From Marinomonas sp. THO17 (lineage in GTDB: Bacteria; Pseudomonadota; Gammaproteobacteria; Pseudomonadales; Marinomonadaceae): a DNA stretch of 64,000 nucleotides. The notes beneath the pieces were generated by a model that was not told the origin of the DNA, searched no databases, and saw only the letters and a list, made by a program, of their open reading frames with translations. How positions within the stretch are numbered: position 1 is the stretch's first letter; each line of letters begins with the position of its first letter. The translations under genes and the position numbers were made by a program. The stretch lies in NCBI RefSeq assembly GCF_040436405.1, contig NZ_AP031575.1:3599501-3663500 (forward strand). The letters are read 5' to 3'. Shown here in pieces: positions 43,544-55,119 of this stretch.

Positions 43544-44935
43544 TTATACCCAATTTGGCTTTTGCGGTCTTCCATAAAACCAGCCTTGATGATAGCGAAT
43601 ATCTAGGCTGGTGATTCTATCCCTGTCTTCCCGGTCTTCAACGCCCTCGATGATGCAGGGGATATTGAGGGTTTTGAAAATCTCAATGAAAGGCACCAAA
43701 AACTCACCATTTTTGGATTTAAGAATGCTCTTATCAATCTTGATGAAATCAAAGTCAAACTCAAAAATGTATGAGAAGTTTGAAAAACCAGAGCCAAAAT
43801 CATCCAAAGCAAAACGATAGCCCAGCGCTTTGAGCATTTTTATGGTCTTTTGAATTTTTTCTCTGCTGAGGAATAAATCTTCGTCTTCTGTGATTTCTAT
43901 GATGATCTCTTGGCGTTGTTTTACTTCAATGGAAGACAAATAGTTTGTTATACGACTATCAATCAAATGCTTAGCAGAAAGATTAATATGGAAGTTTTTA
44001 CAGGCAAACTGCTCACGTTCAATGGATAATTTGTTGAGTTGCCATAAGGTATGATCAATATAAAGGTTGTGTTTTTTTATGTTGTTTATTAAATCTATCG
44101 CGTGTGGCTGATCATGATGACGGGTGAATATTTCATAGGAAAATATCTGACCATTTTGAGCATCTATGATGGGTTGATAGACATTAAAAAAACTATCAGA
44201 GTAAATTTTTCGTTTGAGTTTTTTTCTGTCTGATAAAAAGGTTAGGAATGGAATAGAGATAAATTGAAAAAATAAAAAGGATAAGACAAAGGTCGATATA
44301 TAGAAGACGAAGGACGGATTAATATCTTGTCTATATTGATAGGCATAATACAAATTATCTATGTATTGCGAAGGCATTTCGCGGTAATTGATCGCCAATT
44401 TGCTACCAAGTGGTTGCGTATCAATTTTGATGTTCTGTAACAGGTTTTCAATCGACTTGTGCTTGATGAGCGCATTAAACTCAGTGTCTTGCGAAGATTT
44501 TTTTACTACGTATATTTTTTCATTATAGATATTGGAAATGTGCGGACCGGAAAATACAAAGCCATCGTGTGCTTCAGGATTGCGCACCTGTACATTAGTT
44601 TCTCCCCAAGAGCTGCAAATCAGGGTACCGGTAATTTCTCCCGCTTTGACTATGCCAATTTCGATCACACCATCTATGTTAAAAATGGATTTGCGCATGT
44701 TATTCAGCACTTGGGTGGAGCATTCGCCAGTGAATAAATAAGACGTATCGTCTAATACCTTGGTAATAGAGAAGAGTAAGTTTTCAAGAAAGGCAATTTG
44801 CTTTTCATTGTCTTTGACTAGTTGTTTTGAGGCCTGTGAAGATAACCGTTGGCACTCGGCCTCGCCAAGCAAGAAAGACAAGCCAAGGGCACACACTAGA
44901 CTCATTAATAAAATCTTCACTTTCCTTTGTGGCAT
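43544..44935 (-). CDS. Cyclic di-GMP phosphodiesterase, CSS motif and EAL domain
   Basis: 463 residues from ATG 44935 (a TTG at 44956 is the longer option). Two membrane helices (about 8-25 and 210-230) bracket a periplasmic CSS domain with TGECSTQV and LICSSWGE, whose cysteines form the redox-sensed disulfide. The cytoplasmic EAL domain keeps NLSAKHL, EITED, LDDFGSGFSN, FIKIDKS, EGVEDRE and QGWFYGRP; the eponymous EAL is EIF in YEIFTRH, with Glu kept. All metal and catalytic residues appear present, so c-di-GMP hydrolysis to pGpG is expected. Confidence 0.9.
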   Translation of the reverse strand: MPQRKVKILLMSLVCALGLSFLLGEAECQRLSSQASKQLVKDNEKQIAFLENLLFSITKVLDDTSYLFTGECSTQVLNNMRKSIFNIDGVIEIGIVKAGEITGTLICSSWGETNVQVRNPEAHDGFVFSGPHISNIYNEKIYVVKKSSQDTEFNALIKHKSIENLLQNIKIDTQPLGSKLAINYREMPSQYIDNLYYAYQYRQDINPSFVFYISTFVLSFLFFQFISIPFLTFLSDRKKLKRKIYSDSFFNVYQPIIDAQNGQIFSYEIFTRHHDQPHAIDLINNIKKHNLYIDHTLWQLNKLSIEREQFACKNFHINLSAKHLIDSRITNYLSSIEVKQRQEIIIEITEDEDLFLSREKIQKTIKMLKALGYRFALDDFGSGFSNFSYIFEFDFDFIKIDKSILKSKNGEFLVPFIEIFKTLNIPCIIEGVEDREDRDRITSLDIRYHQGWFYGRPQKPNWV

Positions 44936-45319
44936 TCTGACTCGCGAACTTAACAATAAGAAGATTCTTAAATTTTAGTAAGTTGGCCATTGATGAAAAA
45001 GTATCTTTTTGTGACTGAAACGCCGAGTTACTCCTGTTTTATTCAACAAGGATTGAAGCTTTATCCATACATACAAAGAAATCTCAATGTATTTCAGTTG
45101 GTTATATCTTTTTGAGCTGAGCATAATAATGTCTCCAAATGAAGATGATAGTTAATAATGGCTTAATTTCGGTAACGAAAAATTACATCATATGCGTTAG
45201 TTTCTTATTCTTTATAGTTTTTTTGGCTAAATTTGGGACGTTTTGCATTGAAAAATTGCCTCTGTGGATCAGAGGCGGTACTCTCTCTAGCGATTGCTTT
45301 GTGCGAGTAAGTTACAGAC

Positions 45320-45510
45320 GATCAGGTTGTGAAGGTGTTGGAAGTGATCATTATTGCTGACGATGAAACGGGAATTAGGTGCAAAGCCTAAACTGCCCCC
45401 GCAACGGTAAATCGGTGTTCTTATGAGATTGTCTTCCACTGCGTAAGTGGGAAGGAAGGAGATCCTTATCATGAGAGCAAAACAAGCCGATGAGTCCGGA
45501 GACCGGCCTT
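45320..45510 (+). promoter_or_regulatory. Cobalamin riboswitch
   Basis: All consensus blocks stand in order: GGTTGTGAAGGTGTTGGAA (from 45325), AAACGGGAATTAGGTGCAAA (45366-45385), GCCTAAACTGCCCCCGCAAC (45386-45405), the B12-box end GCCGATGAGTCCGGAGACC (45486-45504). It precedes a CbiM-like gene by about 75 bp. Adenosylcobalamin binding is expected to switch that gene off when B12 is plentiful. Confidence 0.95.
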
Positions 45511-45583
45511 CATGTAACGCTGCAGTAGCAGTTTGTGGTTTTGTTCATACGGGTGAGTGTGACAACTATGAGGAGGCACAAGA

Positions 45584-46255
45584 GTGCATATTGAACCGGG
45601 CGTCGTTGATGGCGCAAAAATGGTATTGAGTTATGGGACCGCTTTGGCGGCAGCAGGATTAACCCTGAAGGCAGCGGTTGATGTCATTAAACAAGTTGGC
45701 ATTTCATCCTTATTGGGGCGAAGTTTGATCACCAGTTTGTTGGTATTTATTTTCTTTGAGGTGTTACCTCATCAGGCCGTTGGCGTATCCGAAGTGCATT
45801 TCATACTGGGCTCAACTCTGTTCTTGATGTTTGGCGCTGGCGCTGCTGCGATTGGTTTAGCTTCGGGCTTGCTGATACAAGGATTGTTTTTCGCACCATT
45901 TGATTTACCGCAATATGGTATGAACCTTACTAGCTTGTTATTGCCTTTGTTTGCCATGTCTATGGTCGCAAAGCGTATCATTCCAAAGGGAACGGCGTAT
46001 GTGGATCTTCAATACAAGCAAACTCTGCAATTGTCATTAATCTACCAAGGTGGCATTGTGGCTTGGGTGGCATTTTGGGCTTTTTATGGGCAAGGTTTTG
46101 GTGCCGAGAATTTGAGTTCAGTCGCGAGCTTTGGCTTGGCTTACATGAGTGTTGTGTTACTGGAACCATTGCTTGATTTAGCTGTTCTCGCGGGCGCAAA
46201 AAGCGTACAGGGTTGGAAAGATTCAGCGCTTTTTGAAACGCGCTTATATCACTAA
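45584..46255 (+). CDS. CbiM-like energy-coupling factor transporter permease
   Basis: 223 residues from GTG 45584, supported by GAGGAGG seven bases before. The N-terminus MHIEPGVVDGAK has the metal-binding Met-His-Ile of CbiM proteins (the N-terminal amine and His2 hold cobalt), followed by about six membrane helices, with VHFILGSTLFLMFGAGAAAI and SGLLIQGLFFAPFDLPQYGMN in the CbiM pattern. Control by a cobalamin riboswitch supports cobalt uptake. No CbiN, CbiQ or CbiO gene is adjacent, so the energising partners must be elsewhere. Confidence 0.88.
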   Translation: MHIEPGVVDGAKMVLSYGTALAAAGLTLKAAVDVIKQVGISSLLGRSLITSLLVFIFFEVLPHQAVGVSEVHFILGSTLFLMFGAGAAAIGLASGLLIQGLFFAPFDLPQYGMNLTSLLLPLFAMSMVAKRIIPKGTAYVDLQYKQTLQLSLIYQGGIVAWVAFWAFYGQGFGAENLSSVASFGLAYMSVVLLEPLLDLAVLAGAKSVQGWKDSALFETRLYH

Positions 46256-46275
46256 GCTTTACTGTTAAGTTTAAG

Positions 46276-46869
46276 TCACGAGCGGCAGAGATTTTTGATC
46301 ATCTGATCTATCATGCCGCTCAAATCCTCTTTGTCTAAGTAAATCCCATCCAAATACAATCTTGCTAAGCCGTGTAAGCTGGCCCAAGTGGTTTGACCTA
46401 TGCGCAATGGACTATTGTCGGCAGGCAATATTTTTTCTTGTTGCAGTTTTTCTACCCAATCAATCCAGGTTTTAAAGGTTTGTCGTGAGGCGGCTTTCAG
46501 GCTGTCACTAGGTTGACCTGCTTTCCAAATTGTTCGCCCGTACATGAGGTCGTAGGTCTCACTGTGTTGTTGAGCGTATTCAATATACAAATGAACATAC
46601 TGACGAAACAATGCAAGGTTAGGCAAGGATTTCTCTATTAATTGACACAGTTGTTTTTCTTGCTCGTAAAAACCTTTCTCCGCTAAAGCACACAGCAGAG
46701 CATTTTTGTCTTTGAAGTGATGATAGGGCGCGGTGCGGGATACACCAACCACATCTGCCAATTTGCGCATGCTTAAATTCTCAACGCCTTGATTTTTAAT
46801 GATGTCGGATGCGGCTTCCAGCAGAGACTTAGTAAGATCACCGTGGTGGTATTTTTTTAGATTCGTCAT
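46276..46869 (-). CDS. TetR family repressor, divergent from fadH
   Basis: 197 residues. N-terminal TetR helix-turn-helix: SLLEAASDIIKNQGVENLS and MRKLADVVGVSRTAPYHHF; the C-terminal ligand domain (TetR_C-type, with DLMYGRTIWKA) is unassigned. Divergent from fadH with 126 bp between starts, containing two TTGACNNTGTCAA repeats. It probably represses both itself and fadH and responds to an acyl or enone-type inducer (inference). Confidence 0.9.
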   Translation of the reverse strand: MTNLKKYHHGDLTKSLLEAASDIIKNQGVENLSMRKLADVVGVSRTAPYHHFKDKNALLCALAEKGFYEQEKQLCQLIEKSLPNLALFRQYVHLYIEYAQQHSETYDLMYGRTIWKAGQPSDSLKAASRQTFKTWIDWVEKLQQEKILPADNSPLRIGQTTWASLHGLARLYLDGIYLDKEDLSGMIDQMIKNLCRS

Positions 46870-46894
46870 GGCGAAAGATTATTATCCGAGAAAC

Positions 46895-46934
46895 TTGACA
46901 ATGTCAAAATGAAAATCTATCTTGACGGTGTCAA
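46895..46934. promoter_or_regulatory. Two TetR operator-like inverted repeats
   Basis: TTGACAATGTCAA (46895-46907) and TTGACGGTGTCAA (46922-46934), each TTGAC-N3-GTCAA, 27 bp centre to centre, in the intergenic region shared by the TetR and fadH genes. No other copies were noticed in the window. Confidence 0.75.
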
Positions 46935-46959
46935 CATTGCTTGCGGGCAGCAGCAATAA

Positions 46960-49017
<2,058 letters not shown>

Positions 49018-49047
49018 CACCAGTCGCTTTTTAATTAGCGCTATGAT

Positions 49048-49077
49048 GAAAAAGCCTCATTATTGTGAGGCTTTTTC
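49048..49077. terminator. Bidirectional terminator after fadH
   Basis: GAAAAAGCCTCA, loop, TGAGGCTTTTTC with A- and T-runs on both sides; overlaps the last codons of the convergent small gene at 49060. Confidence 0.9.
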
Positions 49078-49572
49078 ATTTGGCTCGCCGGTTTTCAATA
49101 AACGCAATAAATCTTCTCGTTCGAGGCTATTTTTTAACGCCAAATCCAAACGGTATTGATATTGGCTATTCCAGTCTGCGCTGTCAGGCGTGATGCGAGA
49201 TAAATCGTCCATGGCAGACTTCATTACTTTTAAATAAGACTGAATATTCTCTTCTTGATTGATCAGGATGTTTTTAAGCGCTGTGGCACTACTGTGGCGT
49301 AAATAGAGTTTCAGCTCTTCTGTAGTCGCTTCGATCTTATCGATTTGAGTGCTGTATTTTTTCTGTGCGTTTTGAACATCCGTGATACGAGCATCGTATT
49401 TGCTCAAGGTAGCATCTATTTCAGCATCATTACTGCTTGAACTGATTAAAAAAAAGCTTACGCCAGAGGAGGCGCCAACGCTCAAGATAAAACAGAGCAA
49501 TACAGGTAATAAAACGCTTTTGGGCTTTTGGCCACTGGTATTATCAGATGAATTATCGGCATTTGATTTCAT
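49060..49572 (-). CDS. Hypothetical single-pass membrane protein
   Basis: 170 residues from ATG 49572 (longer frame to 49614 not preferred; neither RBS is strong). A membrane segment near 20-42 (VLLPVLLCFILSVGASSGVSFFL) after a polar, Asn/Ser-rich start, then a coiled-coil-like stretch (DAEIDATLSKYDARITDVQN) and helices. Not recognised. Its 3' end lies inside the terminator hairpin shared with fadH. Confidence 0.75.
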   Translation of the reverse strand: MKSNADNSSDNTSGQKPKSVLLPVLLCFILSVGASSGVSFFLISSSSNDAEIDATLSKYDARITDVQNAQKKYSTQIDKIEATTEELKLYLRHSSATALKNILINQEENIQSYLKVMKSAMDDLSRITPDSADWNSQYQYRLDLALKNSLEREDLLRLLKTGEPNEKASQ

Positions 49573-49735
49573 AACATTTCTTATCTTCACTATGGTGGAT
49601 GATGGTAAAAACAATGCTTTTTATTCTAAGTGATTTTATCTGTTTTGGGGAAAATTCTCGTTGAATTTCGCTGAGGTGGTTTAGTTTTTGAGCCAGTAGA
49701 CGTAGAATGCGCACGGCATTGGCTAGGCCTGCTCA

Positions 49736-49785
49736 ATAACCAAGTAAAATAGTCAGGTAAATACTTGACCAAAATACTAGGTTTT
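49736..49785 (+). promoter_or_regulatory. Two tandem IscR-type boxes in the iscR promoter
   Basis: AACCAAGTAAAATAGTCAGG (49738-49757) and ATACTTGACCAAAATACTAG (49761-49780) match the type 1 IscR consensus (dyad around an AT-rich centre, ACTTGAC...AGTCAGG). The second overlaps the -35 TTGACC (49765-49770); the -10 TATTAT is 49789-49794, spacer 18 bp. Repression by [2Fe-2S] IscR is expected. Confidence 0.8.
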
Positions 49786-49828
49786 GTGTATTATCTCGGC
49801 TTACAGAAAAGTATTAATTGGATAGCTT

Positions 49829-50317
49829 ATGCGTCTTACAACGAAAGGTCGCTATGCAGTAACCGCCATGCTTGATCTGGCATTACATTCGACTCATGGG
49901 CCAGTTTCTTTGTCGGATATTTCTGAGCGACAGGGGATTTCCCTATCTTATCTTGAGCAATTGTTTTCCAAGCTGCGTAAGCAGTCTTTGGTCATCAGTG
50001 TGCGTGGGCCGGGTGGCGGCTACCGTTTGAGCCGTGCGAATCAGGACATTTATGTTGCGCAAATTGTGGATGCGGTTAATGAATCGGTGGATGCCACTGG
50101 CTGTAAGGGCAGTAGCGACTGCCAAAGTGGTCATACCTGTTTAACGCATCATTTATGGTGTGATTTGAGTGATCAGATTCACGATTTTCTCAGTCAGATC
50201 AGTCTGGAACAGCTAGTACGACGTAAAGATGTACGACAGGTTGCGGAACGTCAGGATCTGGAAAGCCGATCATTGGGCTTTGACAGCAGTAAAATTAGTG
50301 CGGCTATTCTAGATTAG
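49829..50317 (+). CDS. iscR: Fe-S-sensing Rrf2 family regulator IscR
   Basis: 162 residues. N-terminal winged helix [18 protein letters not shown] and [19 protein letters not shown] with the wing [12 protein letters not shown]. Cluster ligands sit at Cys92, Cys98, Cys104 and His107, the positions of the E. coli protein. It represses the operon when Fe-S clusters are plentiful and leads it here: the suf genes follow on the same strand. Unlike the isc operon of enterobacteria, it heads a suf-type operon. Confidence 0.96.
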   Translation: MRLTTKGRYAVTAMLDLALHSTHGPVSLSDISERQGISLSYLEQLFSKLRKQSLVISVRGPGGGYRLSRANQDIYVAQIVDAVNESVDATGCKGSSDCQSGHTCLTHHLWCDLSDQIHDFLSQISLEQLVRRKDVRQVAERQDLESRSLGFDSSKISAAILD

Positions 50318-50392
50318 GCAATCGATTAATTAATTGTGTGAAGCGAATAGAAACAGTACTTGTTTCGCGTTTCAAGAATGAGTGAGTTTTAT

Positions 50393-51829
50393 ATGACAGA
50401 GCAGATAGATAAGGCGCTGGCGAGGGAATACGAAGCCGGATTTGTATCTGATATTGAATCAGAAACATTTAAGCCCGGATTAGATGAAGATGTCATTCGT
50501 CGTATTTCGCAAATGAAAGGTGAACCTGAATGGATGCTCGAATGGCGTTTGAGTGCCTTCCGTGATTGGTTAAAAATGGAAGAGCCAGAATGGGCGCTGG
50601 TGGATTATCCGAAAATTGATTTTCAGGCCATCTCTTATTATTCGGCACCGAAAAGTATGAAGGATAAGCCTAAGTCTCTGGACGAGGTTGATCCTGAATT
50701 GTTGCGTACTTATGAAAAACTGGGTATTCCATTGATCGAGCAGCAAATGCTGGCTGGTGTTGCGGTGGATGCGGTTTTTGATTCTGTTTCTGTGGTAACC
50801 ACCTTCCGTGAAAAGTTAGAAGAAGCGGGAGTCATCTTTTGCCCAATTTCTGAAGCCGTACACAAATATCCTGAGTTAGTGAAAAAATACTTAGGCAGTG
50901 TGGTGCCGAAAAAAGACAATTACTACGCAGCTTTAAACTGTGCTGTATTCACTGACGGCTCTTTTGTTTACATTCCAAAAGGCACTCGTTGTCCAATGGA
51001 GCTGTCTACCTACTTCCGTATTAACGAGCAAAATACCGGTCAATTTGAGCGTACCCTGATAGTCGCTGATGAAGGTAGCCACGTGAGTTACCTTGAAGGT
51101 TGTACGGCACCACAGCGTGATGAAAATCAATTGCACGCAGCCGTGGTGGAACTGGTTGCTTTGGACAATGCCGAAATCAAATACTCAACGGTACAAAACT
51201 GGTATCCAGGTGATGAGGAAGGCAAAGGCGGCATTTACAACTTTGTGACCAAGCGTGGTGTGTGTCATACCAATGCGAAAATTTCTTGGACGCAAGTGGA
51301 AACGGGCTCTTCTGTCACTTGGAAATACCCAAGTTGTGTGCTGAAAGGCGACAACAGTATTGGTGAATTTTATTCCGTTGCCTTGACCCGTGGCCGTCAG
51401 CAGGCGGACACAGGTACCAAGATGATTCACCTAGGTAAAAATACCAAGTCGACCATCATTTCTAAAGGTATCTCGGCAGGCAAAAGTAACAACAGTTACC
51501 GTGGTTTAGTCCGAATGAATCCGGGTGCTGAAGGGGCGCGTAACTTTACTCAGTGTGATTCTTTATTGATTGGTGATCAGTGTGGCGCACATACCTTTCC
51601 TTATGTCGAAAGTCGCAACCCATCTGCAATTGTTGAGCACGAAGCCACTACGTCAAAAGTGAGTGACGAGCAAATGTTCTTGTGCCAGCAACGTGGTCTA
51701 GACCCTGAGAAAGCCGTTTCTATGATTGTGAATGGCTTCTGTAAAGAGGTCTTTAAAGAATTACCGATGGAATTTGCCGTAGAAGCTGGCAAGTTACTAG
51801 AAATTAGCCTTGAAGGCTCTGTAGGTTAA
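50393..51829 (+). CDS. sufB: Fe-S cluster scaffold subunit SufB
   Basis: 478 residues from ATG 50393 (GAGTGAG six bases before; 50378 is an alternative). SufB beta-helix core with [16 protein letters not shown], the [19 protein letters not shown] stretch, and C-terminal [19 protein letters not shown] with the conserved cysteine used in cluster assembly, then [11 protein letters not shown]. Forms SufBC2D with the next two gene products; builds Fe-S clusters in the cytoplasm. Confidence 0.97.
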   Translation: MTEQIDKALAREYEAGFVSDIESETFKPGLDEDVIRRISQMKGEPEWMLEWRLSAFRDWLKMEEPEWALVDYPKIDFQAISYYSAPKSMKDKPKSLDEVDPELLRTYEKLGIPLIEQQMLAGVAVDAVFDSVSVVTTFREKLEEAGVIFCPISEAVHKYPELVKKYLGSVVPKKDNYYAALNCAVFTDGSFVYIPKGTRCPMELSTYFRINEQNTGQFERTLIVADEGSHVSYLEGCTAPQRDENQLHAAVVELVALDNAEIKYSTVQNWYPGDEEGKGGIYNFVTKRGVCHTNAKISWTQVETGSSVTWKYPSCVLKGDNSIGEFYSVALTRGRQQADTGTKMIHLGKNTKSTIISKGISAGKSNNSYRGLVRMNPGAEGARNFTQCDSLLIGDQCGAHTFPYVESRNPSAIVEHEATTSKVSDEQMFLCQQRGLDPEKAVSMIVNGFCKEVFKELPMEFAVEAGKLLEISLEGSVG

Positions 51830-51842
51830 GGAATTGTTAGCA

Positions 51843-52619
51843 ATGTCGAATTTATTGTCGATCAAAGATCTTCACGCCAACGTAGAAGACAAGAACATCA
51901 TCAAGGGCTTAAATCTGGAAATCAAACCAGGTGAAGTACATGCCATTATGGGGCCAAACGGAGCAGGTAAAAGTACCATGGGCTATGTGCTATCTGGACG
52001 AGATGGCTACTCTGTTGAAAGTGGTAGCGTTACCTTGGATGGGGAAGATCTATTGGAAATGGAAACAGAAGAACGTGCCCGTGCAGGCCTTTTCTTGGCG
52101 TTCCAATACCCAGTTGAAATCCCAGGCGTGAGCAATTTGGAATTCCTTAAGGCTGCAGTGGATGCACAACGTGAAGCACGTGGTGAAGAGCCTGTCACTT
52201 CTGCTGATTTCTTAAAAGAAGCAAAAGCGGCTTGTAAGCAAGTGAATCTTCCTGTTTCTTTCTTGAAGCGTGGTGTTAACGAAGGCTTCTCAGGTGGAGA
52301 GAAAAAACGCAACGAACTCATGCAGATGCTGCTGTTGAAACCGAAAGTATGCATCTTGGATGAAACGGATTCCGGTCTGGATATCGATGCCTTGCAAGTG
52401 GTGGCTGAAGGGGTGAACAGCCAACGTTCTGATGATCGCAGTTTCATTGTAGTGACTCACTACCAACGTCTTCTAGACTATATTAAGCCAGATTTCGTAC
52501 ACGTATTGTCCGATGGCAAGATTGTTAAATCGGGTGACGCTTCATTGGCCCATGAGCTGGAAGCGCAAGGTTATGCCTGGTTGCAAACGGCACCAGCTGA
52601 AGACGAATTAGAGGGCTAA
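51843..52619 (+). CDS. sufC: Fe-S assembly ATPase SufC
   Basis: 258 residues from ATG 51843 (AAGGA eleven bases before; TTG 51834 also in frame). ABC-type ATPase: Walker A MGPNGAGKST, signature GFSGGEKKRNE, Walker B CILDETDSGLDIDALQ with the SufC-type DETDSGLD. Drives conformational change in SufBC2D. Three bases to sufD, so coupled. Confidence 0.97.
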   Translation: MSNLLSIKDLHANVEDKNIIKGLNLEIKPGEVHAIMGPNGAGKSTMGYVLSGRDGYSVESGSVTLDGEDLLEMETEERARAGLFLAFQYPVEIPGVSNLEFLKAAVDAQREARGEEPVTSADFLKEAKAACKQVNLPVSFLKRGVNEGFSGGEKKRNELMQMLLLKPKVCILDETDSGLDIDALQVVAEGVNSQRSDDRSFIVVTHYQRLLDYIKPDFVHVLSDGKIVKSGDASLAHELEAQGYAWLQTAPAEDELEG

Positions 52620-52622
52620 GAC

Positions 52623-53882
52623 ATGAGTGAATGGTTAGCAAATGCCATTGCTCGTGGGCAAGAGCAGCAAGACTGGTTGGCGTTAAAACGTCGCCATGCC
52701 CTTGATTTGCTTGCAACCACTCAATGGCCTTCGCGCAAAACAGAAGCTTGGCGTTACACGCCTCTGCGTTCTGTGGAGCGCTCTAATGCCAAAGTGATGT
52801 CGGCAGTAGCCGATTTGACTCCCGTGACAATTGCCAATGTGACACCACTTGAGTTGGTGTTCGTCAATGGTCAATTTGATGCGCTACAGTCCAGCAATGA
52901 CTTACCAGAAGGTTTGTCCGTGCAGTTAGGGCAAGAACTTTCTAAGGCGCAGCAAGCACAGGCTTTGCAGGCGTTCTCAAGCATTAAACCTGAGCGTCAT
53001 TTGTTTGGTTTAGTCAATGATGCTCTGGCACAGGACGTGGTGATCGTCAATGTGGCTGAAAACGCCAAGATCGAACAAGTGTTGCGCATCAGTGCTTTGG
53101 TCAGTAAGGGGGCGGAATCCCATACGCGAGTTTTAGTGCGTTTGGAAAAAGGCGCAAGCTTGGCCGTTATTGAAGACATTCAAGGTCAAGGTGAAACACT
53201 AAGTACAGCTTTCGTGGAATACGATGTGGCAGCGGATGCTCGCTTGGAACATTACCGCTTTGCTTTGCAGACAGGATCGAACCTGTCCATTGGTGGAAGT
53301 CATTTCCAGCTGAGTGATAGGTCCAAAATGCACAGTACCATTGTGGCATTTGGTAGTGATTTATCGCGTTTGGATACCGACATCATTCACGCTGGCGAAT
53401 ACGCGGATGCCAAGCTAAATGCTATGCACTTGTTGGATGGTAAAGAGCTGTTTGATCTACATGCTACTGTGGAGCATGCTATGCCAAATGGCACCACAGA
53501 AGAAAATGTGCGAGGCATTGTTGCTGATCAGGCTCGTGCGGTATTTAACGGTCGTATTCACATTCATCGTGATGCACAAAAGACCTTGGCGGAATTGAAT
53601 AACCGCAATTTATTGATGTCTGATAAAGCAGAAATCAACACTAAACCAGAGTTGGAAATCTACGCAGATGACGTGCGTTGTGCACATGGTGCAACGGTCG
53701 CTGAAATTGATAAACAGGCATTGTATTACCTGCAAACCCGTGGTGTGAGCAAGTCCAAAGCTCAAGTGATGTTGAACTTCGGTTTTATTAACGAATTAAT
53801 TGATCTCATGCCGAATGAAGACTTAGCGGAATGGATTCGACCTGTTATCCGTGAGCGCTTTGCGCAAATGGAAGTCAAGTAA
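52623..53882 (+). CDS. sufD: Fe-S assembly protein SufD
   Basis: 419 residues. N-terminal helices with WPSRKTEAWRYTPL, a SufD marker, then the beta-helix core (FHLSDRSKMHST-like repeat), and the C-terminal NRNLLMSDKAEINTKPELEI and CAHGATVAEIDKQALYYL. Heterodimer partner of SufB. 3 bp after sufC, 11 bp before sufS. Confidence 0.96.
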   Translation: MSEWLANAIARGQEQQDWLALKRRHALDLLATTQWPSRKTEAWRYTPLRSVERSNAKVMSAVADLTPVTIANVTPLELVFVNGQFDALQSSNDLPEGLSVQLGQELSKAQQAQALQAFSSIKPERHLFGLVNDALAQDVVIVNVAENAKIEQVLRISALVSKGAESHTRVLVRLEKGASLAVIEDIQGQGETLSTAFVEYDVAADARLEHYRFALQTGSNLSIGGSHFQLSDRSKMHSTIVAFGSDLSRLDTDIIHAGEYADAKLNAMHLLDGKELFDLHATVEHAMPNGTTEENVRGIVADQARAVFNGRIHIHRDAQKTLAELNNRNLLMSDKAEINTKPELEIYADDVRCAHGATVAEIDKQALYYLQTRGVSKSKAQVMLNFGFINELIDLMPNEDLAEWIRPVIRERFAQMEVK

Positions 53883-53893
53883 GCGAGGAAAGA

Positions 53894-55111
53894 ATGAGTT
53901 TTGATGTTTCCGCCATTCGCGAACAGTTTCCTATTCTAAAGCGCGAAATTGATGGTAAACCTTTGGTTTATCTTGATAACGCGGCTACGACACAAAAGCC
54001 GCAGTGTGTGATTGATGCCTTGGTGGATTACTACACAAGTTGTAACTCGAATGTGCACCGTGGTGCTCATCGATTAGCGGATGAGGCGACGCGTCGCTTT
54101 GAAGCGGCTCGGGACATTGTTAAAGACTTCATTAATGCGCCCAAACGTGAAGAAGTTATTTGGACAACAGGCACCACCGAAGGCATTAACATTATTGCCA
54201 ATGGCTTGGGAAAGTTACTGCAACCGGGCGACGAGGTGATTGCCACGGGCATGGATCATCATGCTAATTTGGTGACTTGGCAACAAGCTTGTAAAGCCTC
54301 AGGTGCAAGCTTAAAAACCGTGCCTGTCACTGATGAGGGTGAGCTTGATCAAGCTGCCTATGCACAGATGCTTGGTGAGAAGACGAAATTCGTTGCCATT
54401 CCTCACGTGTCGAACGCGCTGGGTACAGTGAATCCTGTGCAACAGATGACGGCTCAAGCCAAACAAGTGGGAGCATGGGTACTGATAGATGGTGCGCAAG
54501 GTGCGACACATGGTTGGGTGGACGTGCAAGCCATAGGTTGTGACTTCTATGTTTTCTCTGCTCATAAACTCTATGGTCCGATGGGGATAGGTGTATTGTG
54601 GGGAAAAGAAGCTGTGTTAGCTGACTGGCCAGTTTGGCGCACCGGTGGCGAGATGATTGCAACAGTTACTCTGCAAGACGCGACTTGGAATGTCTTGCCC
54701 TACCGTTTTGAGGCAGGGACACCGAATGTCGCCGATGCCATTGCCATGGGGGAAGCCATTCGTTGGTTTACTGCCTTGGATCAGGAAGCGGTTGCAGCTC
54801 ATGAAAAAGCCTTGTTGGATTATGCCACTCAGTTGGCGAATGAATTTGAAGGTTTGACCATTATCGGTAAGGCCAAACATAAAATTGGCGTGTTGAGCTT
54901 TGTGTTGGATCAAGGCCATCCAGCAGACATTGGTTTCTTATTGGACCGTCAAGGCATTGCGGTACGCACAGGGGATCATTGTGCTCAACCCTTAATGGCA
55001 CGTTTTAATGTGCCGGGCACGGCGCGTGCATCCTTTGCGATTTATAACACGTTAGAGGAAGTGGATGCCTTGTTTGCCGCCCTGAAAAAAGTGCGCACTA
55101 TGTTGGCGTAG
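53894..55111 (+). CDS. sufS: Cysteine desulfurase SufS
   Basis: 405 residues of the group II type. YLDNAATTQKP, SNVHRGAHRLADEAT, TTEGIN, PLP lysine in SAHKLYGPMGIGVLWG, and catalytic Cys in RTGDHCAQPLM. It removes sulfur from cysteine and passes it to SufE, whose gene lies three genes on. Works beside the second desulfurase (iscS) of this cluster. Confidence 0.96.
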   Translation: MSFDVSAIREQFPILKREIDGKPLVYLDNAATTQKPQCVIDALVDYYTSCNSNVHRGAHRLADEATRRFEAARDIVKDFINAPKREEVIWTTGTTEGINIIANGLGKLLQPGDEVIATGMDHHANLVTWQQACKASGASLKTVPVTDEGELDQAAYAQMLGEKTKFVAIPHVSNALGTVNPVQQMTAQAKQVGAWVLIDGAQGATHGWVDVQAIGCDFYVFSAHKLYGPMGIGVLWGKEAVLADWPVWRTGGEMIATVTLQDATWNVLPYRFEAGTPNVADAIAMGEAIRWFTALDQEAVAAHEKALLDYATQLANEFEGLTIIGKAKHKIGVLSFVLDQGHPADIGFLLDRQGIAVRTGDHCAQPLMARFNVPGTARASFAIYNTLEEVDALFAALKKVRTMLA

Positions 55112-55119
55112 GAGGTTTT

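Noticed and set aside
45447..45629. 60-codon open frame over the riboswitch end
   Set aside because: Overlaps the cobalamin riboswitch and the GTG start of the CbiM-like gene.
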